NCBI GenBank assembly: GCA_016271365.2
Contig: CM057451.1
Span: 364,209,501 to 364,273,500 of the forward strand
Length of the DNA: 64,000 nucleotides
Reading direction: 5' to 3'
Source: Neoceratodus forsteri
Taxonomy: Eukaryota; Chordata; Ceratodontiformes; Ceratodontidae
In this document: piece by piece, positions 33,866 to 45,344 of the stretch
How the letters are laid out: each line of letters opens with the position of its first letter
Position numbering within the stretch: the stretch's first letter is position 1
Translations under genes and position numbers: made by a program
Notes under the pieces: model-generated
Told to the model about the DNA's origin: nothing
What the model saw: the letters and a program-made list of their open reading frames with translations, nothing else
Databases searched by the model: none

Positions 33866-35523
33866 TGTTACGGTGGTGTTCGGAGATTCTATCCCAAAGA
33901 TAATAAAAATAGCACGGTGCCTCCACCCAGAGAGAATTTGAAGTGGGTCAGGTGATTGGTTGGCACAGCTCCCTTGGATCACCAATAACCATGAACAATA
34001 GACTCAGACAATTCCTGCACACGCAATGTCAGATGGTAAATCACAGTTTTATTGGGGGTAAGGACTAGGGAAGGGTTACTGGGACAAAGGATGGCTGTGG
34101 ATAGAAAAATGGTTAGTAAGAGCAAATAACAATAACCATTTGGGCCCATAGGCCGAGTCCACCCCGGAGGCCCACCCCCACTGGTACCAGTGTCTAACCT
34201 GATTGTCTTTAGGGGTCCTCTCAAGGTGCAGGCCTGTTTGTTGCTGCTGGTTGGCTGGCTGTTGGGGCTCTGGTAAAGAAGAAAATGATCTGAGGAAGCA
34301 ATTAAATCCCTTTTACACTCCCTTGCTCAGTTTCCAGGAACCAGGTCCCGGGTACTCATGGTTTTGTAGAACTCAAACACTCCTGGGATGAATGCCTCCA
34401 ACTGTCCTGGATCGCAGAGCTCCGTGCAGCAATGGACAGATGGAATCTTGCTCAGGGATCTTGCAGCTTGTCCCCTGGATTGCAGGTCTGGCTGCTTGTC
34501 ACCTTTAGTCGCTTCTGGCCTGTTGCAGAACTCTGTGGCAGGACCACACCAGCCCCAGAAGGCCCAGACCCAGGAGTGACTCCACAGCCTGGCTCCCCAC
34601 AATGGATCACAGGTGCTCTAGCACCCCAGCAAGTGCTGGTGACCTCCTGAGTCAGAGAGTCCCACTTTGAAGGGATTAGCTGCTTCCTTCCCTGGCTCTG
34701 AGTGCGAACTCCCAAATGGTGGGGGTCCTCTGCAGTCCCTGCACTGAGTTCAAAACCAGCAGAAATCACAGGCACTTGCTCAAGCAAAGTCCAGTGCCAG
34801 TTAGCAGTGGGTGCTAGCCCTATATCAGATGAAGCACAGGTGCAAACCACAGGGGGATCTTAATACAGCAAACCCCTGCACATCAGTCCACACTTTCCAG
34901 TCAGACACTTTTCACAATCCTTTCTTCAGCTGCAGCTGGGACACAGCTCTCAGCCACTTCAGCCAGTTCACTCAGGAACAGTACAACACCCAGCAAGCAT
35001 GCCAAGTCCAGAGGTGCTTTGCCTCCTCAAAGATCACTACTGCAGTCCCACACAGGTAAAATGAACTCTCAGCAGCAATTGTGGCACTCAAATACCACAG
35101 CTCAGTCCTCTCAGCTCAATTCAGCCCACCAGTGCAGGATTTCTGCAGTACTTATCTCCTCCAAAAATAATCAAACAGCTCATGGTACCTGGGGAATCAA
35201 GGTATCAGTCCAGATCTCACTCTTCTTCCCCTGATGATCCTTTCCTAAAATATCAATCCCCACTAGAGACCTGAGGAAGGCCTCTCTAGTCCAGATCCAC
35301 TCTCACAGGAGGACTCTGACTTGTACAGAGCCAGGGAACAGACTGACTCAAACCCAGAAAATCCAAAGAGTTTCACTCAAGAATCCAAGGTCTGATTGGC
35401 TGATGGAACCCATCATTCATTGATAACCATAGAGGTCAATATTTCCCACTGGCTTATTGGGGCATGGTTTAGGCACCTGAATTAATCTCCTCCATTTCAC
35501 AGGAATCCCTTTTGTCACAGTTT
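33866..35523 (-). mobile_element. Possible LTR or other antisense repeat unit (~1.65 kb)
   Basis: Read on the minus strand, the block begins TGTGACAAAAGGG (35,520), contains an AATAAA signal ('cccccaataaaactgtgattt', about 34,030-34,055) and ends CACCACCGTAACA (33,866). That gives TG...CA ends and a poly(A) signal about 170 bp from the end. The composition and size resemble an LTR. I find no matching target duplication (aaaac against ggacc), so boundaries or identity may be wrong. No coding ORF is convincing. Confidence 0.35.
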
Positions 35524-35529
35524 TAGACA

Positions 35530-36300
35530 TGTAACTAGATGATTGGCTGTAGTTCGGGGGTCATAATGTCAACAGCATGGCTGCTCCCATTCAGTCTGAT
35601 GCAGTCCAACACAGTTCCCACCTGTTAAGCCGTAGTGCAGCCAAACAACTACCATTGTTTCATAGAAAACCCCACTGTGGTGTAGTCCCTTTTGTGCCTT
35701 TCTAAGCGACTCCACTTCTGACCAGTTGTGCCCACCAGCTTAGCTGTCACTGCCACCGAAACACTATCCCCCAGGCAGCAGACAGTATCTCATTAATATG
35801 CATGGGGGCACTCTTTAATATTCATAAGCCCTGAGCACCTCCTTGTTTAAACTTTAATTTTAAATGTTATTGGGACTTATGCCCAGTCCCACTGAAGTCA
35901 CTGGCCCCCATTAAAGTGGAGAGGGGCACTGGGACCACAGCCACACACCCTGACTGACCGCAAATCGGGTGCTCGGCACATTGAAGCGCCCTCTGGCGCA
36001 TGTGCGATCCCCACAAGCTCTGAGGAGCAGGACAACAACGCGGGGATCACGACCACAGACCCCAGGCCCAAACAGGGCTAAACAAACCACAGGAACAAAT
36101 AACGGTCACGCTGGGGCAGGAACAAAGGAATTGGGAGCACAGAGGGACACCAGAGGAACGAGAGAAAACGAGACAGGGCATGGCAAGTCAGGTAAGCCCC
36201 CAAAGTGGGGGGTTTATATAGACATAAGGGTACCCTAGAGACAGGAAAGAAAGGGTGAGCTGCAGATCAACTAGGATCTGTGGTTTTGAAATCGGTAGGC
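35530..36300. other. Unannotated stretch with a GC-rich patch
   Basis: At 35,940-36,200 there is a GC-rich patch with CpGs, a basic, low-complexity 89-codon ORF, and a splice-donor-like 'gtcag|gtaagc' at 36,190. 'tttatata' follows near 36,210. This could be a promoter or leader of an element, but I cannot assign it. Confidence 0.35.
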
Positions 36301-36309
36301 AAAATGTGC

Positions 36310-36365
36310 AGACTGGGTGGGCCACAAGGTCTTTATCTGCCTTCAGCTTCTATATTACTGTGTTG
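36310..36365 (+). mobile_element. CR1 3'-end fragment
   Basis: 'tgcagactgggtgggccacaaggtctttatctgcc' matches the terminal words of the CR1 3' UTR at 45,275-45,320. Only the last ~55 bp remain. Confidence 0.7.
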
Positions 36366-36481
36366 TTGGACTCCCAATTGTTGTAACATTGTATATACTG
36401 TTGCCTGTACTTATATACGTGAACACCCAGGCTCATCTTGTAAATGAGTTCTTCTCAATGATGCTCACCTGGTTAAATAAA

Positions 36482-36512
<31 letters not shown>
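36366..36512 (+). mobile_element. L2 3'-end fragment with (GATT)n tail
   Basis: 'ctcatcttgtaaatgag' and 'caatgatgctcacctggttaaataaagattg' match, on the opposite strand, the 3' end of the L2 at 6121-6230. The tail is seven or so GATT units at 36484-36512. It is a heavily 5'-truncated copy of that family. Confidence 0.85.
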
Positions 36513-36580
36513 GATGTTTGTATGTCTCCAGGTTTGCAGCTCAGTGCTCTTAACCATTACACTATACTGCCTCCAGTTGA
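36512..36580. repeat. Fragment of the SINE-like repeat family
   Basis: 'gatgtttgtatgtctccaggtttgcagctcagtgctcttaacc' resembles the region following 'tgcaagtgatgtttgtggaattcaaac' in the repeat at 31861-32025, and it continues into a tRNA-like 'ccattacactatactgcc'. It is short and diverged. Confidence 0.4.
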
Positions 36581-36584
36581 TATG

Positions 36585-36950
36585 ATAGAGACTTAAGTGA
36601 TCCAGAAAGGAATGAACAAGGTGAACTGTGAAGAGCTACTCAACAGGAAAAGTGAATCTAGAACATGAGGACATGAGTGGAAGCTGGCTTGGGGGGATGT
36701 GTGAAAATGTTGTTTTACAGTAACAGTGACTGAGCCATGAACGGTCTACCAGCTGAGGTGAATGGTTTCATGCCCAGCTGTGACAGACTTAAGGGATTAG
36801 TAGTTACTCGGGGGGGGGGCAGTAAGACAGGGAGCAAGAGGGTGGATAGTGTAGACAAAAACCTTTTATTGACAAAGACTCTTGGGGTATGATAGGCTGT
36901 TACGGGAAGACTGGATGGACAAATGGTCTTTCTAGGGACGTGGATATGTT
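36585..36950. other. Unannotated stretch
   Basis: No element identified. A minus-strand AATAAA ('tcaataaaaggttttt' near 36,865) could mark the 3' end of an antisense unit starting further right. Confidence 0.4.
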
Positions 36951-37034
36951 GTTCAACCCACACTTGTTGGCAAGTACCTTGCCGCTTTAAGATGGGCCAG
37001 AAAGTCTTCAAGCTGGCTCCTCCCACCCACCTGG

Positions 37035-37460
37035 GTGGTAAAACCCTCTGCTCCGCCCCATGATGCCAGATCTTCCTTACTGCTTGGAAGCTCAGGTTCC
37101 CTCCTTAGTGCTCTTGCGTCTCTAGGCCTGGATCCTAAACCTTTGGATTTACCAAAAATTGTGCTTAAATTCACAAGACTTAAGTCTTCTCCTTCCCTCG
37201 CAACTGCGATGGATGATAAATCTACTCCCAGCTTCCGTCGGTGCCCTTGTGGGCAGAAAATGTCTTGGACCAACCCACACGCCACGTGCATTTACTGCCT
37301 TGGGCTTGGCCATGATCCACAGTTCCAACTAGGGCGCCCCAAAAAATGGTTTCCGCCAGTGAAGTCAAAGGAGGCCCATTGGACAGTGTCCACAGCTGCG
37401 GACTCAGCTCTGGTGGGCATTGTGGCCATGGTAGACTGTTCCGCCATGAGCTCAGTGTAG
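37035..37460 (+). pseudogene. DIRS-like gag/ORF1 fragment
   Basis: The 141-codon ORF contains 'FRRCPCGQKMSWTNPHATC' followed by 'IYCLGLGHD', a C-x-C...H-x2-C-x2-C-L-G-x2-H arrangement. From memory of the families, DIRS-type (tyrosine-recombinase) retrotransposon ORF1 proteins of fishes and amphibians carry such a cysteine/histidine 'CLG..H' motif in the N-terminal part. The protein would be the gag-like nucleic-acid-binding component. Neither RT nor recombinase follows, so only a fragment is present. An alternative is an unrelated zinc-knuckle-like ORF. Confidence 0.45.
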
Positions 37461-37469
37461 TTGTGTGCT

Positions 37470-38290
37470 GAGCATAGCTCTAACACTGACCAGATTGTGC
37501 TGCAGCTCCAAATTTGTGTTGAGGTTGGAATCCAGTCAGTCATTTTTAGAGCTGACTGCAACATGGCTGCAGGCTCTGCCCAGTGCAGCCATAAAAATAC
37601 CTGAAGATAAAGTGAATTTGCTTTTATTTATTAGTGCAGCACACAGGATGCAGGCAACTGGCACAGACAGGAGCCTCAACGTTTCGTGCAGCTGTGCTTT
37701 GTCAAGAGACAGGACTCCCCCTGTTGTCAAGCAATTTATGCACGTCAGTTAGAGACACCATTGAGGAATCTTAAAGGTGCAGTACAGTGCAAGTAAAGTT
37801 ACTTTCAAACAAATGACAATTAAAAATTAAAAACCTGACATGATGTTAGAGAGAAGGTATGAACGACAGATCTTATAACTCAGATAATAAGCACAGATTG
37901 CTAGTATAACAATTAAATCATAAGTACTAACATGGCACAGATTGTTAGTGTCTATAGACTGATATTGTATGATATTATATCCTATAGGCTGATATTGTAA
38001 ATCATTGTTTAAGATTATAAGATATCGTATATTGTTGTCTGAGACTGTATACTGGCTATTTGCAAAAATGGAGCCAGTTCACATTTATTGTTCAGCCAGT
38101 TGCCTGTGGTAACTTTGAGTTAGAAATCCAATAGCCTTCCCTTCTGGGCAAAAGGTTTATGAGGTCTCCCCCTCTTGGACCCATAACTACGTTTTCGATG
38201 CCCAGGGAGAACCAGACATACCCACTCGGGTTTGGGGCATATTTACTGTGGGTTACAGTTGCATACTGTAAGTTGTCCTTTGAAATTGCC
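37470..38290. other. Unannotated stretch
   Basis: A phrase 'caacgtttcgtgcagc...ctttgtcaagag' at 37,678-37,710 resembles sequences common at retroelement ends in vertebrates. I cannot assign it to a family. The rest is AT-rich. Confidence 0.35.
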
Positions 38291-38293
38291 CTG

Positions 38294-39076
38294 ACTACTG
38301 GTGTGACCCTGTTTCAGACAGAAGTCCATCTTCTTCCAAGTTGTGTGCTTTGAAACAACTGAGAAGCTGCGTGGGATATACTATATTGGACTAAATATCT
38401 GTAACTAATCTCTCTCTCTCTCTTGCTTACATCTGAGAGAAGTTTTCCTCACTTTTAGAGAGGTATTGCTTTGTGTTTAATTATTTTAGTTTTAATTCAG
38501 GAAGGGGTTTTCAAAACTACTTATCTTGTCAGCATCTTCAGAAGGGCTGAAATAGCTGCATATTTGATTTTCCTTGTGGCTAACTGGACTGATTACTAGA
38601 ATTCTGTGACAATCTGCATCAATATATTTTGCAATACTTGATGGGGTTGTGTGAGTTAGAATAGAGCTGCAGTTTGTAATTGGATGCCAGACATAGCCTG
38701 AGGTGGGGAAATTGTCTTCACAAGTCAGAGGTCTGCATCACAGTCAATTGTCTAGCTTGACCATTTCAGCATTGTTCAATTACTATAAACTACTGGTGTG
38801 ACCCTGTTTCAGACAGAAGTCCATCTTCTTCCAAGTTGTGGTGCTTTGAAACAGCTGAGAAGCTGCGTGATATACTATATTGACTAAATATCTGTAACTA
38901 ATCTCTCTCTCTCTGCTTACATCTGAGAGAAGTTTTCCTCACTTTTACAGAGGTATTGCTTTGTGTTTAATTATTTTAGTTTTAATTCAGGAAGGGGTTT
39001 TCAAACTGCTTATCTTGTCAGCATCTTCAGAAGGCTGAAATAACTGCATATTTGATTTTCCTTTGTGGCTAACAAA
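38294..39076. repeat. Direct repeat, ~290-bp copies at 495-bp spacing, upstream of CR1 ORF1
   Basis: 38294-38590 and 38789-39076 are nearly identical ('tactggtgtgaccctgtttcagacagaag', 'ctgagaagctgcgtg', 'gtgtttaattattttagttttaattcagg', given as short anchors). A 198-bp spacer lies between them. They sit 410 bp upstream of the start of CR1 ORF1 at 39489, so they could be 5' monomers of that element, or a chance local duplication of an LTR-like unit. Confidence 0.8.
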
Positions 39077-39488
39077 CCACCAGGCTGTTTTGGGGCTGGA
39101 GAGGTTTACCTGTGTCTGACTTGGATGTCTGGATTTTTCTCTGTTTGATTAGCAGGGTATTTTCTGTCAAATTGTTGTGTAGGTATCCTGCTGACAGGAA
39201 GGCACTCAATCGCAGCGGTGGGTGAGAGCTTTAGCTGATTGTTTTGTAAGGGCACAGTTTAGGCCTCAACCCCTTCCCACCCTCACCCACCCTGGAAATA
39301 GTTCCTTTATACCTGAGGTTCTGACATCATTTCCTCAAGAGTACTGGGTGCATATCACTGTCATATCCTCTCTAGCACACTGCACTGACAATATAAGCAT
39401 ACGCATTGTATAATATATATATTTCTATATAACCAATCACACATGCACACACACACAAAAACAAACAAACAAAAAAAAGTAGATAAAC

Positions 39489-40440
39489 ATGTGGGGAGTA
39501 GTGCAATGTAATGACTGTGGGGCATCAGTCTTCCGGGAGTCTTTCTGGAGGCTGAGATGCTGCCCTATTTGCAGACAACTCTCTGCCCTGAGGGAGGAAG
39601 TTGCCCATCTTCAGGCCGCACTGGACAGTAGTAAGGAAACCTTCCCCCAGGCCACACTGGACAGTAGGAAGAGAACCTCCCCCATCCAGGGAGCACTAGC
39701 GCCACCACCACTACCTCAGAGGTTGCGAAGAAAGCACAGCAGTTGGACCACAGTGGGCTCAGGGAGGGTGAGGATGGTGGAACAGAGGCACACCCAGTCA
39801 GTTGTTCCACTCCACAATCCATATACCATTCTGGGGGAGCATAGCTCCCCTATGGATGCACCCACAGAGAAGACTGATGACAACTGTCACAAGGGAGGCC
39901 CACAGGAAGGAGGCAAAGGACACCACAGGGAAAGGGAAGCAGCTCCTGATGGGGACCTAGTCTATTAGGGTATAGAACTGGGGGAGCTGGGAAAAACTGA
40001 AGAAGCAGCCTGCCAGGTGCCATGGCTTGAGGGACAGGAAGCTGATCCTCAGGATCACAGAACAGCTGCAAGGAGTCTGAGCTGGATGTAATTGTCCACC
40101 TAGGGACAAATGACTTGGCTCATCATGAGATTAGGCAGCACAGGAGGACATTGCAGAGTTGGGGAGGGGCCTAAGACAAGTAGCACACATAGTATCCTTC
40201 TCAGAGGTGCTGCCTGTCAAAGGCATGGGGAGACGAGGGTAATTAGCACCATGCAGTTTAATGAATGGTTGAAAAATGGTGCGGAGCACAGGGGTTTGGC
40301 TTCATTGGGGACTGGGGTTCCACCTGGAGGACACTCAGCCTATACTGGCAGGATGGTCCGCATCTGTCCAGGAAGTGAACAAGTCTTTGAGAAATCGGCT
40401 TAAATGCCTATTGGCAAGCTTTTAAACTAGTCAAAGGGGG
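39489..40440 (+). pseudogene. CR1 ORF1: zinc motif, coiled coil, SGNH-type esterase
   Basis: The first ORF (39489-39968, 159 codons, ATG after an A-rich leader) begins 'VQCNDCGASVF' and reaches 'CCPICRQLSALREEV', a C-x2-C...C-x2-C zinc-like motif at residues 5-30 followed by a short heptad-like coiled coil. After a stop, the esterase domain is readable in other frames: 'VIVHLGTNDLAHHEIRQHRR' (about 40,088-40,150), 'FGFIGDWGSTW'-like text near 40,290, and the terminal D-x2-H ('DGPHLS', 40,350). The block-I G-D-S appears damaged (T-G-S, near 40,035). ORF1 is the RNA-binding partner of ORF2. Broken by stops and shifts. Confidence 0.85.
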
Positions 40441-40589
40441 AGGCACTGACAAGCAGCAGGAAAATCCCAGCCTCCCTACAAAAAGGGTACTAAATGAGAA
40501 AAGACCGAGGTAGAACAGTCAGTGGGGATGCTGCAACATTAGGTAAGCCATCAAAAATGGAGAGCAATGAGTACTAATGCCTGTAGTCT

Positions 40590-43500
40590 GGGAACAAGCT
40601 TCCTGAATTAGTGGCCTTGATGGAGGAGGGACATCTGGATATCGTGGCAGTCACAGAAACATGGTACACACAAAACCATGACTGGACGTAAACATACTAA
40701 GATACACTATCTACAGGAGGGACAGGGAGGGTAAAAGAGGAGGAGGAGTAGCTCTTTACATAAGGGAAGGAATAAAGCAACAGAACAAAAGGGTAAATAG
40801 GAGGAGAAGAAGCACTGTGGGTAAATTTGGAGACAGGCAATGGCACCCACAATACGCACAGGGTTGTATACAGACCTCTCTCAGGGGAGGAAATGGACAA
40901 GGAAATGATAGAAAGTATACTTAGAATGGCAGAAAAAGGGAGATATTGCTGATGGGTGATAGAATATGCCAGATGTTAACTGGAGTGCAGTTGCAGCTGC
41001 CACTCAAGAGTGGAGTTATTCTAGATGCCTACAGGGGCATGCCTTAGACAACTAGTATTGGAGCCCACCCCGAGAGGGAGCAATATTAGACTTGCTTCTC
41101 TCAAATGGAGATGGAGAGGATCACAGATGTAGAAGTGGGTAGCCATCTGGGAACTAGCGACCACTCAACAGTATGGTTCACAATAAACACAGCAATAGAG
41201 TCAAGCCGCATAAAAGACAAAAGTACTGGACTTTAGGAGGGCTGACTTTGCTAAATGGGTGAGTGCCTAAGGAATGCACTAGCAAATGGGCAGGAAGGAG
41301 GGGAGGAAGAACAATGGGGAATAATAAAAACTGCCATCACAGAGGTAACGAGCCTTTGTGTGAAGCAAATAAACAAAACAAAACAAAACAAAACGATGTA
41401 AGAAACCACTATGGTTCTCAAAGGAAGTGGCAGAAGGTTCAAGAGAAAGAAAGCATTCAGGAAGTACAAGGAATCGCAGAAGGAGCAGGACAGAGAACTG
41501 TATCAGTTAAAGCAAAGGAGGCTGGGAAGGCAGTCAGAACAGCAAAGGCCCAAACCGAGGAAAAGATAGCCAACTCAGTTAAGAAGGGGATAAAACCTTT
41601 ATAGGTACATCAGGGGCGAAGGAAGACCAAGGAGGGATAGTGAGGCTTAATAAAGGAGGGGGATGGGCAGAGGGTGACTGTGAAAAGGCAGAGATACTAA
41701 ACAAATATTTTGCTCAGTATTTACAAAGGGAAGAGGGGAGGCATAAAACAAACAGTAGAAACACTCTGGATACAGAAGTTGATACCAGCCCATTTACAGA
41801 AGAAAGGGTCTCTGAAAGAACTCTTAAACTGAAGGTGGACAAAGCAATGGGGCCTGATGGGATCTCATCCCAGAATTCTAAAAAGAACTAAGGGTAAAAC
41901 TAGTGACACCACTGACTACCCTTTTAACAAATCATGGGAGGATGGGGTGGTACCCGAGGACTGGGGAGGGTAGATGATTCCCTTCACAAAAGTGGGGCAA
42001 GGCAGAAGCAGGAAACTACAGACCTGTTAGTTTAACCTCAGTGATAGGGAAATGATGGAACTCACTTCTGAAGGAAAGAATTGTTGAGTATCTAGAGGCC
42101 AGAGGACACAGGACCTAGGCAGCATGGATTCTAGCGGAAGGTCATGCCAGATGAATCGATAGATTTCTTTGACTGGGTGACCAAAGTAGTAGATCCAGGG
42201 AGGGGCTGGACATAGCCTACCTGAGACTTTAACAAGGCATTTCACACAGTCCCACACAAAAGATTAATATACAAGTTAGCCAGCCTGGAGTGGGTCCCAA
42301 GATAACAGCCTGGGTAAAGAATTGGCTGGAGAATAGGACACAGAGAGTAATAGTAAATGGAGTCCACTCAGAAGAAAGGAAGGTTACTAGTGGGGTCTGA
42401 GGGTTCAGTATTAGGACCGTCCTCTATGTCAAAAAAGACATCAGGCAGAAGGGATAGGGAGAAGTACCAGGAGAAGCAAAAGGAGGCAGGGAGGTCAGTA
42501 AGGGAAGCCAAAGCTCAGGACAGAAGAACACATTGCAAAATCAGTGGGTAGAGGGACAAAACCTTTACAGGTACATAAGTGAAAAAAGAAAGGCAAAGGG
42601 AGGATAGTGAGACTGAAGGGGAGGATGGGGCTGTGTGGAGGATGACAACAGTAAAGCTGACATATTGAACAGGTATTTCTGCTCGTCTTTACTGAGGAAA
42701 GAGGAGGGTAATGGGTCTGAACGAATTACAAGGGGTGAGAATAGTGCAGAAATGGACACAAGTCCCTTTACAGAGAAAGGGTCCTGAAGGAAATGGAAGT
42801 AATAAGAGTTGATAAAGCAATGGGGCCAGATGGGTGCACCCCAGGTCCTTAAAAAGAACTAAGAGAGGTGGTGGCTGAACCTCTTGCTATCCTGTTTAGC
42901 CAATCACTAGAAACAGGGAGGTACCCAAAGACTGGAGGATAGCAGATGTAGTCCCCTTATACAAAGGTGGGAAACAAAGAGGAAGCGGAGAACTACAGAC
43001 CAGTCAGCCTCACCTCAGTAGTGGGGAAGACTCATGGAAGCACTACTGAAGGAGAGATTGGTGGAACATCTGGTTGTCAATGGACCACAGGACCCAAGGC
43101 AGCATGGTTTCACCCAGGGGAGGCCGCGTCAGACCAACCTCATTGAATTTTTTGACTGGGTGACTAGGGAGGTGGATCAGGGAGGCAGTGGACATGGCCT
43201 ATCTGGACTTCAGCAAGGCCTTTGACACTGTGCCACATAGAAGACTATTGCACAAACTGGGGAATATGGGTGTGGGCAGGACAGTAGTGTGTGGTGGTAG
43301 GTAACTGGGTGGGCAGCAGGACACAGAGGGTGGTGTAAATGGCCGTCTCCACAGAGGGAAGAGTGACCAGGGGTACCACAGGGATCAATGCTGGGACGGT
43401 ACTATTCAGTATCTTCATCAGTGACATTAGCAGGACTTAGAAGGCAGAATTTCACTGTCTGCTGATGACACAAAGCTCTGTAATAGAGTAGACACACCAG

Positions 43501-44230
43501 AGGGTGTAGACAGAATGAGAAGGACCTGCAGAAACTTGAAGAATGGTCAGGGGTTTGGCAGTTGAAATTCAATGCAAGGAAGTGCAAGATAATGCATATG
43601 GGGGCACAAAACCCCTGCACAATATATCAGTTGGGGGGGTGAGGATATAGCATGCACCAAGCAGGAAAGGGATCTTGGGGTAATCATCTCTGATGACCCC
43701 AAGGCAGGGAAACAGTGTGACAAGGCAGCTGGTAAAGCAAATAGGATGCTGGATGCATAGGCAGGGGCATCACCAGCAGGAAAAGGGAGGTCATAATTCC
43801 ACCATACAAGACACTAGTGGAGGCCGTACCTGAGCACACTGTGCAGTTCTGGAGACCTTACCTACGTAAGGACATAGACAGGGTAGAGAAGGTTCAGAGG
43901 AGGGCAACAAAGATGGTGCATGGATTGCATCACAAGTCCTAGAGGACAGTTGAAGGCACTGAACATGTACTCCTGGAAGAGAGGAGGAAAGAGGGATATG
44001 ATAGAGACATACAAGCATCTTACAGGGAGGAACAGGGTGCAGGAATGCACTATTTTAAGCGAAAAAGATGTTCCAGGACTAGAGGCAATGGATGAAGTTG
44101 GAGGAGGATGATTCAGAGGAAACGTGAGGAAGAATTTCTTCACAGAACGGGTGGTGGACAAGGGAACACCCTGCCAGAGGAAGTGGTGGGGGCTGAAACA
44201 ATCACTGGATTTAAGAATGCATGGATAGAC
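40590..44230 (+). pseudogene. CR1 ORF2: endonuclease, RT, C-terminal domain (broken)
   Basis: Endonuclease traces include 'NACSLG', 'DIVAVTETWYT' (40,640-40,670), 'GGVALYIREG' (40,740) and a degraded G-D-x-N block (about 40,955). RT landmarks are 'KAQTEEKIANSVKKG' (41,550), 'KVDKAMGPDGI' (41,835), 'LKERLVEHLV' and 'RQHGFTQGRPRQTNLIEFFD' (43,034-43,225), 'FSKAFDTVPHRRLL'-like text (43,210), and the catalytic 'SADDTKLCNRVDTPEG' (43,455; FADD to SADD). The C-terminus 'RVEKVQRRATKMVHGL' follows at 43,885. The gene needs many frame corrections. Confidence 0.88.
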
Positions 44231-44389
44231 ATAAAGGAATTCTGAGGTCAGGGTAGGGGGCATGGACTCTTTGAAAACATAAACTTGAACTTAGAAACTT
44301 AAATGGGCAGACTGGGTGAGCCATAGGCCCTTATCTGCTGACACTGTCTATGTATCTATGTATGCATTTATGTCTTTATATGCTACATT

Positions 44390-45342
44390 GCAGAAGGACT
44401 GAAGGAAAGTATGTCTCTTTGCAGATGACACAAAGATCTGCAAATAGAGTTGATGCACAGGGTGGGGTGGAAAGGATGAGAAAGGACTTGGCAAGGTTAG
44501 AGGAATGGTCAGATGTATGGCAGCTTAGATTCAATGCCACGTATGCAAGGTAATGCACCTGGGAAACAAAAACCCAGGGAAGAGTACACATGGGGGTGAG
44601 ATACTAACAACAACAAAAATGGAAAGGGACCTGGGGGTAGTCAAACCAGATGACCTAAAGGTGGGCAAGCAATGGAGAAGGCAGCAAGGAGGGTTGGGGG
44701 ATACTGGGATGCAGCAGGGAGAGGCATCACCAGTAGAAAACAGGAAGTTATTATCCCTCTGTACAGACAGCTGGTGAGACCCCATCTGAGTACTGTGCAG
44801 TTCTGGAGACCCAGTCTCCGCAAAGACATAGACAGGATGGAAGCTGTCCAGAGGAGGGCATCAAAATGGTGCAGGGTCTGCACCCGGAAGACATACATGA
44901 AGAGAGACTTAAGGAGCTTAATATGTATAGCCCTCGAGGAAAGGAGAGAGAGGGGGACATGATAGAAATGTTCTAGGCACCCCAAGGGAATCAACAAAGT
45001 CCAAGAGGGTAGCATCTTTCAAAAAAGAGGTCTGCAAGAACAAGGGGGCACAATTTGAAGATGGGGGGGCAGCCTCAGAGGTAATTTAAGGAAGTATTTT
45101 TTCACAGAGAGGGTTGTGGATGCATGGAATGGCCTTCCGAGGAGGTTGTGGAGTCAAAATCAGTGGTGGAATTCAAGCATGCATGGGACAGTTATAAGGC
45201 AATTCTAGGGGGTGGGGGTAGGAAGAAGTAGGCTGCTGGTTAACTAGAATCTGCAGCTTATCCAGTAGGTAAGGAAATGGGCAGACTGGGTGGGCCAAGC
45301 AGTCTTTATCTGCCATCAAATTCTATGTTTCTATGTTTCTAT
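44390..45342 (+). mobile_element. CR1 LINE 3' end, second copy in tandem
   Basis: A 5'-truncated CR1 begins right at the catalytic box ('MSLFADDTKICK', about 44,408-44,445), runs through the C-terminal domain ('LRKDIDRMEAVQRRASKWCR', 44,815-44,880) and ends with the full 3' UTR, 'gcagactgggtgggccaagcagtctttatctgcc' (45,278-45,312), then 'tctatgtttctatgtttctatg' (45,321-45,342). The octamer-like tail is typical of CR1. It lies directly after the CR1 that ends near 44,345 and abuts the PLE. Confidence 0.92.
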
Positions 45343-45344
45343 GG

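Larger units (their letters stand above)
39489..44345 (+). mobile_element. Near-full-length CR1 LINE (ORF1 plus ORF2), decayed
   Basis: The order is that of a complete CR1: ORF1 with a zinc-like motif, coiled coil and esterase (39489-40440), an intergenic gap, ORF2 endonuclease (about 40590-41250), RT (41790-43600), C-terminal domain (43650-44230) and 3' UTR with 'gggcagactgggtgagcc' (44305-44325). At about 4.86 kb it matches the usual CR1 size. Small indels and stops disrupt every ORF. It belongs to the same subfamily as the CR1 at 16.6-18.6 kb by its pre-RT sequence. Confidence 0.92.

Noticed and set aside
36481..36512. CRISPR-like or regulatory short repeat (GATT)n
   Set aside because: It is the microsatellite tail of an L2 LINE. 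The same tail occurs at 6124-6145 on the other strand.
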